Of a stretch of DNA of 64,000 nucleotides, positions 1 to 11,544 are shown in pieces; position 1 is the first letter of the stretch; every line of letters begins with the position of its first letter. Position numbers and translations under genes: made by a program. The notes beneath the pieces were generated by a model. That model worked only from the letters and a program-made list of their open reading frames with translations, did not search any database and had not been told where the DNA came from. Origin of the DNA: Ichthyophthirius multifiliis (lineage: Eukaryota > Ciliophora > Oligohymenophorea > Hymenostomatida); the NCBI RefSeq assembly GCF_000220395.1, contig NW_004086450.1:1-64000 (forward strand). Direction: 5' to 3'.

Positions 1-1294
1 AAATAAAATAAAATTTCAACAAACAAAAAAGATGAGAAAAATGATTAATGGCCTCTTATTTTTATTGAATTTATTAAAAAAAATATCATTAAATAATAAA
101 TATGTTTTTATGGATGTAAAAATATATAAATTAAATTTATGATATTAAAAATATAATATAAAATAGATTTTATATATTATTTAGAAATTTTCTTTATTTA
201 TTTTTTTTAAAGGCACAATATATCTATTTTTAAATCAAAGAAATATGCATAATAAAAATTAATAAGTTTAAAAATATTATTAATTTATTTTTATTAATAA
301 TTATGAATTAATCTTTATATTTCTTTATATTTTAATTGATTTATTTGCAATTAATTATTTTTATATTTAAATATGCATTTTAAAAAATATATTTTTTTCA
401 TGCAATATATATTATATTACAATTTATTTTATTATTAATTTAAATATAAAAGAAAAATATATTTTGATCATAATATATAATCATTTATTGCATTTTATTT
501 TAATTTTTTATATTTAACATAATTTTATATCTTCTTAAATTTGATTTGTAAAATATTTTTATATTAAGTTATTATTTTTTTAATCCTTTTTTTATTAAAA
601 TCCAAAATACATACATTATAAAAATATAATTTTCTTAATAATAAGTTAATATAATAAAAACAAAAAATAAAAGAAATTAAAACATTCTAAATAAAAATAC
701 AAAGTAAAAACGGAAAAAAAAAAAAATATTATAAATTAAAAAAAATGTTTATCTTATATTTAATAATATTTTTTTTTCTCATAAGTATATTTTTTTTAAA
801 AAAAACTTAAAAGCATCAAATTTATTTTTTTATAAATAAATAAAATTAATATTTTTTATGAAATTTCATTTCATTTCATTCTTTTTTTTTTTTTTAATTA
901 TAATTCTAGTAAATAAAGTGACATTATGTCAAAATTAATTAATAAACATATATATGGTTTTATTGAAAAAAAATACCTTTATTAATTTTTCACTCCTTTG
1001 TTTTGATTAGTTTTTTATAGAATACATACAGAATAATTTAAAAAAAAAATATGACTAGATAATATTTTAAAAAGTGAAAAATAATTTTTTAGAAAGATAT
1101 AAATATCAAAATTTATTTTTTATTACAAAATATTTGATTGTATTATTTAATATAAATGGATATAATAAATTAAAATCATAAAAAAATATAAAAAAATAAA
1201 AATAGCTAATATAAAAAAAACATAAAATACTAAAATCTTTAATTTTTTTTACTTATTTTGTTTTTTTAGTATTTTTATATATTTAAAATAGAAA
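1..1294. other. A/T-rich spacer, no gene seen
   Basis: Low-complexity A/T sequence with homopolymer runs. I see no coding pattern under the ciliate code before the downstream end of the minus-strand LRR gene. Confidence 0.6.
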
Positions 1295-2533
1295 TCATAC
1301 TTAATCCTCTTAATTATTAGCATCAATTTCTTACTTTGCTTATTCTTCAGTAGCTTGCTTAGCTTATTCTTCCGCAGCTAGTTTAGCTTGTTCTTCTGCA
1401 ACAAGCCTAGCTTGTTCTTCTGCAGCAAGCCTAGCTTCTTCTTATGCTTATCTTTCTACTTCTTCAGCAGCAATTCTAGCTTCTTCTGCAGCTATTCTAG
1501 CTTCTTCTGCAGCTATTCTAGCTTCTTCTTCTTCTTTTTTTCTTTATTCTTCTCTTTCTTCAAGAACTCTAATTTTTTCTTTTTAGAAATCTTCATTTAC
1601 AAGTTCATCATTAATTTTAAGAAAATAATCAAATTTAATAAAAAATTCCATTTTTGGATCTGCATCAGCTAAAGTGTCATTACAAGGATTTCCATTGAAG
1701 CTAAAAGAAAGTAGAGATTTTAGCTTCGGAATTTTGAGAATTTATTTAAAATCTTCAATAAGATTTTCTGCCAAATTAAGATGATAAAGAGATGTTAAAG
1801 ATGGAATTAAAAAGTTAATTTTTTTGATTGAATTTTTTCTTAAGGATAATTAATTTAACATAGGTAAATTTTCTAAATCTTTAAAGTTTTCTATTTCGTT
1901 TTCTTCGGCTATTAACTCTTTTAAATTTTACATATCTTTTATTCCTTTTAAACTCTTTAGTTTATTTTATGATATATTTAAATATTCTAAAGAATTGATT
2001 CCTCCGAAATTATCATCTATTTCCACTATTTCATTTTCTTAAATTTCTAATCTTCGAATTTTACTCAGTTTCAAGTGTTCTAATTTTTAAATTTTATTTC
2101 CTTGTAAACTCAAAAATTATAAATAAGGCAATATTTCTTCATCAGATTCAGGATTAAAAATCTTCAAATCTCTTATTTAATTTCTTTATAGATTTAATTA
2201 TATTACATATTTTAATTCTACTATTGTACCTATGTTTTATATTTAGTTTCCTGATAAATCTATATATCTTAAATGTGTATAACTGCTTATTAATGGAAAT
2301 ATACGCTCTATTTCTTTTTCAGCCAAATTTAATTTAACATAAGCATATGATCCGTTATTTGCTGTTTTTTATATGTTAGATAGATTTTCTCTTATGTCTT
2401 GAGCAAATTTATTCTCTTATTCTTTTAAAATTATAATGTTTGGGTCTTCTTCTGGTCTCTCTTCCACTTATTCTTCCTGGTTTTCTCCGTTCTCATCATT
2501 TTCATTATTCATATTATCATCGTTATCAGCCAT
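1295..2533 (-). CDS. Leucine-rich-repeat protein with an Ala/Glu-rich helical tail
   Basis: Single exon of 413 codons (412 aa), from an ATG after A/T-rich leader to a TGA; TAA/TAG are read as Gln. The N-terminus is acidic (D/N/E). From about residue 60 there are SDS22-type leucine-rich repeats (pattern LxxLxLxxNxI, for example LRYIDLSGN, FLSLQGNKI, LEYLNIS). The last ~110 residues are a charged helix of imperfect heptads such as AEEQARL. LRR proteins of this kind act as protein-binding scaffolds and are common in cilia and phosphatase complexes; the partner here is unknown. The heptad tail would form a long helix or coiled coil. No signal peptide or membrane segment is visible. The plus-strand reading of the tail gives a Ser/Phe/Cys-rich artefact. 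Confidence 0.88.
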
Positions 2534-3676
2534 CTCTTTTTTATTTATCTTTATATTATTTTAATTTCTAATAATCTTATTTTTATTTATTTTATTTTTA
2601 AATATTAAAAAATGTTACAAAATTAAATAATGAGTATATTATAATTTTTTATTGTTTTTTGATTTTTTAATATAAAAAAGTATGAAACATATAATTTTAT
2701 TTTTAAATATTTATGATTCTTAATTATTTTTTTATGTAATTTTAGTTTTCTTTATTAATTATTGAAATCTAATTTTAAAAATTTTTTAGTTTAAACCTAA
2801 ATAATGAAAAAAAAGCAAATAATATTTCAAATTTAATATAAATATTACTTTAATTAAATTAAATTAAATTAAAAGGATAAATTTCTATTCAAAGAAATAT
2901 ATTATTATTCAAATTTCAAAAAATAATATTATATTTTTTCTATAACTACAATATTAAAATAAATCAAAAAAATCTAAACAAATCAAAACAAAAAAATAAA
3001 CAAAAACAAAACAAAAACAAAAAAATAAACAAAAACAAAAACATAAAAAAAAAAAAATCAAAAATTAAATAAAAAGTAACAATATACAATTTAAATCCTA
3101 AAAATTTGTAAATATCTTCATAAGTTATACCTATTCTTAAAAGATAATAATAAAGTTATATGATCGGTTAATTAATAGATAATATGAACAAGTAATATTA
3201 AAAAAATAGTTACAGCCTCCAAATTCGTAAAAAGAAAGCTCATGTTAAAGTAAGATTAAATATAAACAAAACCTGTTAAAAAAAAAAATCATAATCATTT
3301 TAATATTCTTTTGATAATATAAAAAAACAAAATGAAGATTATAATAAAATTAATTAATTAAATAAAACTTTATATCATAAATATTAGACTAATAATAATA
3401 ATACAAACTAAAAGAATTATAAATATTATTAAAATAATAATTAAAATTAAAAATAAGAACACAAAATAAATACAAATTTTTTTAATAATTCTATACATAA
3501 CTTTAATTAAAATCAAAATAGCAGAATAATAATAAATAAAGTATTATATAATTTAAATATAAAAATTAATTTTTTTAAATTATTTATTAATTAAATTATT
3601 AATATGTACACAATATTATAAAAGGAAGCACATAATCATTTAAAATAAGTAATCTTTAAATAATAGATAGAAATGA
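2534..3676. other. A/T-rich spacer with ACAAA-type repeat
   Basis: Mostly non-coding in appearance. Around 2945-3055 there is an A/C microsatellite-like stretch (repeated CAAAA units). Short pieces near 3100-3280 could be exons of the next gene, but I could not join them. Confidence 0.45.
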
Positions 3677-4336
3677 ACTGTTTTTTAAATTAAAGATTAG
3701 TAATATTATAAATTAATACAATAATTTAAAATAAAATTAAACTTTTAATTTAAATAGAATTCTGATACTACAGAAGATTTAAATAATAATAATAATGGAA
3801 TTTAAAAAAAACACGAGTAAATTTCAAAATAAAAAATGCGAGATTTATCAACAAGTATAGACACAACAAAAATATTTGAAGATGATTAAATATTTTAGAA
3901 TAAAGAATCTATTTTATAAAAAATTCATTTATTAAATTTTAATTCGAGATAAAATAAGTTTAGTATTACCCATCCAACTTAAAAAAAAAAATACTTATAA
4001 TCTATTCCAGAAAAATGCAAAATAAATAGAAGCTTTTAAGTTATTAATAGAAAATATGATTTAAGTATTATTAGTGAACATGAAATAAATGAAGATTATT
4101 TATTTGAAACTGTTGTTTAAAAATGTCCTAAATAAAACTAAATAATCCCTTTATTTAAGTAGATTTTTATTTTTTATTTTATAACTTATATATTTGTTAT
4201 AGGAGTGTATAAAAATAATCAAAGAATTAACAAAACAAAATAAATTGATTAATTTAATAAATAATTTTTTTAAAATAAATTAGATAATTTTAGTCTCTTG
4301 CTTCTTTTTTAAATTAAAAAGAAAAAAAATATGTGA
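3677..4336 (+). CDS. Probable coding fragment, hypothetical, structure unresolved
   Basis: A frame stays open from just after a TGA at about 3674 to a TGA at 4334-4336. It has protein-like content between about 3761 and 4140: acidic and Ser/Thr-rich, with short motifs such as SDTTEDL, KIFEDD and ISEHEINED. An internal ATG lies at 3836. A possible intron (GTAGAT...TTATAG) near 4160-4202 would remove an otherwise hydrophobic stretch. I recognise no family. The gene start is not visible and upstream exons may exist, so treat this as a candidate. Confidence 0.35.
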
Positions 4337-4693
4337 TATAACTAATTAGCTTTTTATAGTTTTTCATTTAATATTATATAAAATAAAGATATTAAAAAAT
4401 TTTTGGTTAATGTTCATAAAAAAATATAGCTCAATATATATAAATATAAAAATACTTTATGTTTTACTAATTTCTATATAAAAGTATTATATATAAATGT
4501 AAATATATTATGTTAGTTTATATTTTATATATATATAGAAATTTTTGTGTTTTATAATTTTTTAATAATATGTTTTTTAAGCTTATTTATTATTAAGTAA
4601 AATTTATATTTAAAACTATTCTAAAATAAGATTTGTTTATTTATATAATATAATTTAATAAATAATAATTATATTAAAAATATAAAAAAAAAT

Positions 4694-5015
4694 ATGTCTG
4701 AAGTATCCTAATTATTAAAATAAATAGCAAAAGAGATGGGAAAAAATGAAGAAATGGTATAGAATTTTATAGAATCGTAATCAAAATAAATAAATTAAAA
4801 AAAAAATATTTTAAATAAAAAAGTCTAGAAAATGATTGGTATGATACACTAGAATCTTTAAAAAAATTATAATTATAAGATTATTTAAATCGAAAAATTC
4901 CTTAAAGATTAGCTGAAATAATAATAGATAGAGTAAATAAAAGAAAAAATTAATAATAAGTATAAATATGCTAATAGATAAATTAAAATAAATAAAATGA
5001 AAATAAAATAAATAC

Positions 5016-5088
<73 letters not shown>

Positions 5089-6332
5089 TAACTGGAAAAT
5101 TCTTTTTAGTAACAAGATATAATAATTTAATAATCAAAATAATTATTATAAGAAATAAAATAAATAACTATTACAAACGAAAAATTTATATAAAAATTAA
5201 ATATTTTAAATAGAATTTTATCTAATGTTCTTTTTAATCCTGAAAATCCCACATTTAAAAAGATCAAAAAATCATCTAATGTTTATAATGAAAACATTTT
5301 GCCAATTGTTTCTATGACTGAGATTTTAAAATTAGCGCATTTTTAAGAGTGTTAAGAATTTATTTTTTTAGCTGATAATGATGTTAATATAAATCTTTTG
5401 ACTTTATTAGTAGAATAAGTGAATTTAAGTATTTAAGAAAGTTCTATTTCAAATTTCAACCCTTATTAATCATATTCATGGGGAACTTCAGGCATTAGCA
5501 ATAATAAAATTGCAGAAAAGGAAGGTTTTGTATGCTTTTATGATGAATTATAAAAACTTTAAAGAAAGAGAGACGTAAAATAAAGATACTGTTTAAAATT
5601 ATTCTTATATTTTTATTATTTAGGAGTTGATGAATGTACCTATTAAAGACAGAAAATTAAAAGTTTATATTTTAAACTAATTTAGTTAGAAGAGTAATTA
5701 TATATATATATATTTTTTAAATAAATTAATAATATAAGTATATACTAATAAAAATCATTTATTAATAAAAATAAGAAACGTAAAATATTGTTAATGAAGA
5801 TTATGAAGAAACTTAAGATAAATCAAACTTATTGAAAGATTAATTAAAGAAATTTATATAAGTAATTTTTTTTTTATTATTAAATAATTTATAAAATTAG
5901 TAGAATTTAGAAAACTAATAGTTTTCATCAAAAAGTAAATAAGAATATGATAAATTACTAAACACTCCATTATATACATAAACAACTATAAGAATAAAAT
6001 TTCCAAACAACATTATTTTAGAAGCTTTATTTTGTCCGAAAGAAACAATAAAAGATGTTATTGATATTGTTGCAAAAGTAAAATATTATTTTAAATATTT
6101 TTTTAAACTATAATTTAAACAATAATAAAAGCACCTTGAAAATCCAAACATACCTTTTTATTTATTCACAACTCCTCCAAGAACTATTATGGATAAAAGA
6201 TATTATGAAAAAACACTTGATGATCAAGGATGTTTACCTGGAGCAAATTTTTATTTTGGAATAGATGATTAATAATTACTAAGCTAATATTGTTTATTAA
6301 GAAAAGACTTAATTTAAAAATTAAAATAATGA
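4694..6332 (+). CDS. PUB and UBX domain protein, UBXN6/UBXD1-like p97 cofactor
   Basis: Five exons encode 486 aa; introns at 4777-4823, 5738-5775, 5862-5900 and 6078-6131, all phase-consistent. An N-terminal helical region precedes a run of 23 Gln, all TAA codons (about residues 93-115). Next comes a PUB domain (about 150-240; NVLFNPENP, FKKIK, EFIFLADND) and a C-terminal UBX domain (about 375-470; TTIRIKFPNN, ALFCPKET, PFYLFTTPPR). PUB and UBX both bind the AAA ATPase p97/VCP/Cdc48. Having both on one chain is the hallmark of UBXN6, which links p97 to endolysosomal and ERAD substrates. An ERAD ligase (HRD1-like) lies 37 kb away. The UBX loop reads PPR rather than the usual FPR. The second intron is the least certain. 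Confidence 0.9.
5017..5085 (+). repeat. (TAA)23 microsatellite inside the UBXN6-like gene
   Basis: Twenty-three uninterrupted TAA triplets in the coding frame encode 23 Gln in the ciliate code. The opposite strand gives a spurious poly-Ile/Leu reading. Confidence 0.95.
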
Positions 6333-6455
6333 ATTAAAACAAAATTAAAAATATATAATTAAATATTATATTATTTAATATACAAAATATATATAATTCG
6401 AAATTTCATTGATATATAAATATATATATACTATTAATTTTATAAAAGCTCAAAT

Positions 6456-8091
6456 TCATTATCCATTAATTAAATCGTGTCTATACTTCGAAGGAATTTT
6501 CCAAAAAGTATTGCTATTTAAAGAAAGCATCATTTAATTTAAAGTAGGGATACTAGAGTTATATTCTTCGTAAATTTTGCTTCCACTTTCTGTTCTTCTA
6601 GGAGAAAATACTTCTTGTCTACTACCTAAATCACTTGATTTTTCTTAAATAGTAGATAAAGTAGGCATGCCAAAGTAATTATTTTTCATTCTTCCATCTT
6701 CTCCTCTGCTTTTCATATTAATAAACCATGTATGCTTAATTAGCTAAGTACTATCAGGCCTTTTCAAAGGGTCTTTTTCAAGCATACTCTTAAGAATTTC
6801 AATACAGGAACACGAGCATTTAATAGCAGCATCCTTAGTATCAAAATCGATTTCACAGATTTCATTTAACAAAAGAAGTTAATCTGGGTTAGCAGCGTTA
6901 AATGGCATTTTTCCAAATATTAATATATAAAATACAACTCCTAATGAAAATATATCAACTTTAGAATCATATGATTTTGTTTTAAATATCTCAGGTGCAA
7001 TAAAACCAGCTGTTCCACATTTTTTAAAAGGCTGTTTTTATTTGTCATTGTAATATTCAGCAGTAAAAAAATTACTTATACATATCTCTTTTAAATTCTG
7101 GGCATTCTTGAAATATAAATTATCTAATTTTAAATCTCGGTGAAATATTCCTTTTTAATGCATATAGTTTAGACCAGATAATATAGAATCTTTTTTTTTT
7201 ATATTTAAATTTAAATTATAAATATACATATTATTTCAGAAACAGATTTTTCATCAGCAAAAATACTATCTCCAAGTTTGCTTTTAAGACTTTTTCCTAA
7301 TAAAATATCCATTATAATAAACATATTATTTCCTTCTTCATAAATTTCATATAATTTACATAAAGAATTATGGTTTAATACTCTCAAAATAGAAATTTCA
7401 TTTAAAAGCATTTATTTATTTTAGTCACTAACAATATATTTATCTATAATTCTTACACAGTATTAATTAGAATCACTATATCTTTATAAAAAAAAATATT
7501 TTTAGATAATAAAAATTATTATTACCTATAACATTTATAATAAAAATTAGAATCGGGCATATGAGAATAACATTTAGTTTTAGTTAAAACTTTATATTTT
7601 TTACTAAACTTTTATAAAATACAATATCTTTTCATTTTATCATACCAATTATTAAAATAGTCTAAATTATCGACAAATAATTCAGTTTTATGCTCTGCGA
7701 AAGAAATTCTCATTCCATATTTGTAATTTGTATAAGAGTTTTCTGAATATTTAATTTTCTTTAGAAAACATGAATTTATTTGTAAATATTCTGCCAATTA
7801 TTATTACTCATTTTCATGTTAAATTTCTTATAAAATTTCACCTTTTTATATTAAATTTTATATTTCTATTTTGATTAATTTGTCAGAATATAATTCAAAA
7901 TGATAAGCAGTCCATTTTTTGGTTTTTTATGATTTTAAATATAACTTCCCCATTAAAATTATGTGCTAATCTGATTACTAACCTTCGAAATCATACTTTT
8001 ACCAAAAAGATGAAGGATTTTTAAATTCGTCATAAAAAAATGAATCTTCAATAGATTTTAGAGAGTTATCATTTGAGGTTTGATTTTTCAT
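6456..8091 (-). CDS. PH-domain protein pseudokinase
   Basis: Three exons, 517 aa; introns at 7482-7525 and 7190-7227, both in phase. The N-terminal half (about 25-140) resembles a pleckstrin-homology domain (MGKLYLKS...KWTAYHFELYSD), a phosphoinositide- or protein-binding module. The C-terminal half is a Ser/Thr-type kinase fold: HRDLKLDN catalytic loop, GTAGFIAPE activation segment, DIFSLGVVFYIL, KDPLKRP. ATP-handling elements are lost: there is no GxGxxG loop, the VAIK lysine is Arg (CVRIIDK), and DFG reads NFF. It probably binds or scaffolds without phosphotransfer. The layout resembles PH-kinase families of the AKT/PDK1 type only in outline; no closer family is recognised. The Ser/Arg-rich tail is unstructured. 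It is convergent with the UBXN6-like gene, 123 bp apart. Confidence 0.88.
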
Positions 8092-8360
8092 AAAAAAAAA
8101 CAAATATATATTCAAATTAAATTATCAAGATTAAATATTGATTTTTTCTTGTAATTCTTCAATAGTATTATTTTATTTTTTAATTTATAGGAACAAACTA
8201 ATTTATATATAATAAATAGATTATTATGCTTTTAAAATATAATTATAATTATAATTTTTATTTTGATTATTAATATTATTGTAATTAATGTTATTATTAT
8301 AATTATTTTTATAATATTATATTTATTATTATTATTATTATAATTATTATTATTATTATA

Positions 8361-8413
<53 letters not shown>

Positions 8414-11400
8414 TTTTTTTTATCATTATTATTTTTATATTCTTGAATATTATTAGATTTTATTATTATTGTAATTATATTTATTATTAAAAATATTAAC
8501 TATTATTAATTATATATAATTTTTATTTATATTTTTATCTCTTTTTTATTTAGAAAAATTTTTATTTATATTTATTTTTAAGTAAATAAAAAATATTTTT
8601 AAGTTTATTTATATAATTGAAAATATTATAATATATAAAAAATTATATATTATATAAAATTATTTTAATATAAAAAATAAATAATATATAAATAATATAT
8701 ATATATATATTTTTGAATGTAAATTTTTATATTATTACCATTTTTTAATTATAAAAAAATTAATTAGTTATTTTATATATCTAAAACTATAATTAAAAAA
8801 TATCAAGAATTATATATTATAATATATTATATATAAATATAAATATAAATATAAATATAAATATAAATATTTTTTTTCTTAGTTAATCTTTGATTTATAT
8901 TGTTTTTTTATATAATTTTTTTCTAAATTATTTTAATTGGTTATCATTAATCTTTTTTTAAATTTTATTTTTTCAATTATTTATTTTATCTTTTGTATAT
9001 TTTACTTTTAATATACGAATATATATTTTTTTTAAGTTATTTTTTATATTTTTTTGTTATTTGTATCTCTCTTATATTAGTGTTCGTATAATTTAATATT
9101 TCTTTTAGAAATTAATTCTTTTAGTTTTTTTATATTTTTATCTCCATACTATTATAGTTTTTTTAAAATTAGACCAATATTTATAATTAGAGAAGATACA
9201 TTTTTTTTTTGTATTATATTATTAAATATTATTTTTTATATTTTTATAAAACTGTTAAATTAATTTAATTAATATTTTATTTATAAGTTTAAATTACAAT
9301 ATTATTTAATCATTTTTTATTTATTATCATAATTTCTATTATTTATTTTATTTATTATATATTTATTATAATTTTTTTTTTTAAATTTAAAAATGTTATT
9401 TATTTTTATTTATTAATATAATATATTTTAATAATTTTATTAATTATTATTATTATATTTATTTATTATTATTTATTCTTAATTATTTTTTATTATTTTT
9501 TCTAATTATTTCACATTTTATTTAGAATATTACAATAAAAATTTTTATTTTTTTAAATAGCAAAAAAATATTAAAAATATTATTAAAGACTTATATATAT
9601 TGTTTACTATTGTTATTATATGTATTTTTTATATATTATTAACTATATGTTTAGCCATTTTCTGTTTTTATATTATTTTGTTAAGAATATTATTAACAAT
9701 TTACATTTATTTTTATGCTTTTAATTATTAATTTTATTTATGTTAATCATTTTTATAAGTAAGTTATATATTATATTTATTTCTTTATATAAATATTATT
9801 ATTATTTATATTTTGTGTTTATATTTTCTCTACTTAAAAATTTTTAGTATTTCTTTTTCCATAAGATTCATTATTTATTTAGAAGAAGTGATAATTATCC
9901 TTAACTTATTATATTTTTTAATCGTTATAAATATTTAAATAATTTAAAAATACTTTTTATTTCATATATTTAGTATTTCTAGTCTATATAGTTAATTTTT
10001 TTTTTGAACGCCTTATTTTTTTATTTTATAATAATAATTTTTTGAAATTCTTCTTTTTTTACAATTATTATTTAACATTATCCATCTTTTAATTATTAAA
10101 GTTTCTATACCGAAATTTGTTTTTAAATATTTGATGCGTTGTTTTACTTTTTAATTTCAATTTTTTTTTTTTCCAAATTATTTTAAATATAGAATTATAA
10201 TTTTTTTTAATTAAAAATAGCAAAGGTTATGAACTTTTTATTTTTTTATAAATATCAAATAAATTTAATTTAATTTTATTTATATTATTAAAAAAGTTTA
10301 TTGGTTTTTTTTTTTTCAAAATAACTTTATCTAAAATATTTATTTTGTTTACTATAAAAGCCTATTTTTCTAAATTTAAAAAGAATATATATTTTTTTTT
10401 TTTTAATAAATATGATTTTATTTTTAATTATTAAATATAAACGTAATAATATTAAATATTTTTAAATTTTAATTTTAAATTATATAAACTTTTTTAAAAC
10501 TATTTTAATTAATTTTTTGCTTTAAATATCAATTTTTTTATTTTTTTCTAATACATATTTATATTAGACTTTATTATTTTTTTTAACAATTTAAATTAAT
10601 TTTTATTTTAATACTATTAATTATAAAAAGATATTTTTTTTTTATAAATATTATATATTAAAAATGAGTGCATTATCATTTATAATTATTTCATACATAA
10701 TTTTTAGCTATTATTAAAGATAACAAATTAATTTTAAATATTTATTACAACTTAATGAATATATAATCAAAAAAAATTGTTTTATTTTAAAAGTTCTCAA
10801 TATTATTATCATCAATAAAATAGAAAATTCATTTATTTTTTAAATACTTTAATATAAATATTTTTTAATTAATTCATTTATGATTAAATTTTTTGAATTT
10901 CTCATAATTTTGTTAAATCTTATACAAAAGATAAATTATGATATATATTTCTATTATTAATTATTTGGTTAAATTTATTGTCCATTTTTTTAGTTTTCAT
11001 AAAAGCTATTTCCATTTATTGTATTTTTATTCAATCTTCTTTTAGTATTTTGATTATATCAATTAAATATAAAATCAAACAAACTTAGTTATTAATTACT
11101 ATTTTATAATTATTTTTGATTTTTGTTTATTTTGGTTTATTAATTATCATAATCAATTAAATAATTAAAAATTTATTAAAATTATTATTTATTTATTTTA
11201 ATTTTCAACTTAAGATACTTTATTTATAAATCTTATATACATAAATAATAACCTTTAAAATATTTATTTTTAATATCAATAATATAAAAATAATAAATGC
11301 TAAAAAAGTAAAATTTATGATAATAAAAGAATTAGAATGTTTAAAATTTTTTGAGCGATAAAAAAATGGAATAAATTCAAAGATTTTTATTTGTAAAAAA

Positions 11401-11544
11401 TATATGTAATTTAAAAATATTTTATTTATTATAAATTATAAATATATTTTATTTTAAGTTTCTAATTTTTAAAATAAAAATATTAATAATATATTTTATA
11501 TTAATTCAAAAAAAAAAAAAACAAAAAAAATTTATAAAAAAAAA
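8092..11544. other. T-skewed low-complexity region; possible minus-strand gene
   Basis: 3.4 kb of very T-rich plus strand. It includes (ATT)n at 8365-8413, TA-rich tracts near 8690-8710 and a TAAATA repeat at 8831-8870. The minus strand has long TGA-free frames, one of about 240 codons between about 11060 and 10320 and another across about 9280-8880 with Lys/Ile/Gln/Asn-rich content. With so little C and G, such open frames are expected by chance, and I see no conserved motif, so I do not call a gene. Confidence 0.4.
8365..8413. repeat. (ATT)n microsatellite
   Basis: About sixteen ATT units in the non-coding region downstream of the 5' end of the pseudokinase gene, flanked by further imperfect ATT tracts. 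Confidence 0.85.

Noticed and set aside
1388-1672. Plus-strand Phe/Ser/Cys-rich open frame
   Set aside because: Antisense to the heptad tail of the LRR gene, which has a complete 413-codon frame.
4811-5137. Minus-strand open frame with a long poly-Ile/Leu run
   Set aside because: It is the complement of the in-frame TAA (Gln) repeat of the UBXN6-like gene; the plus-strand frame has PUB and UBX domains.
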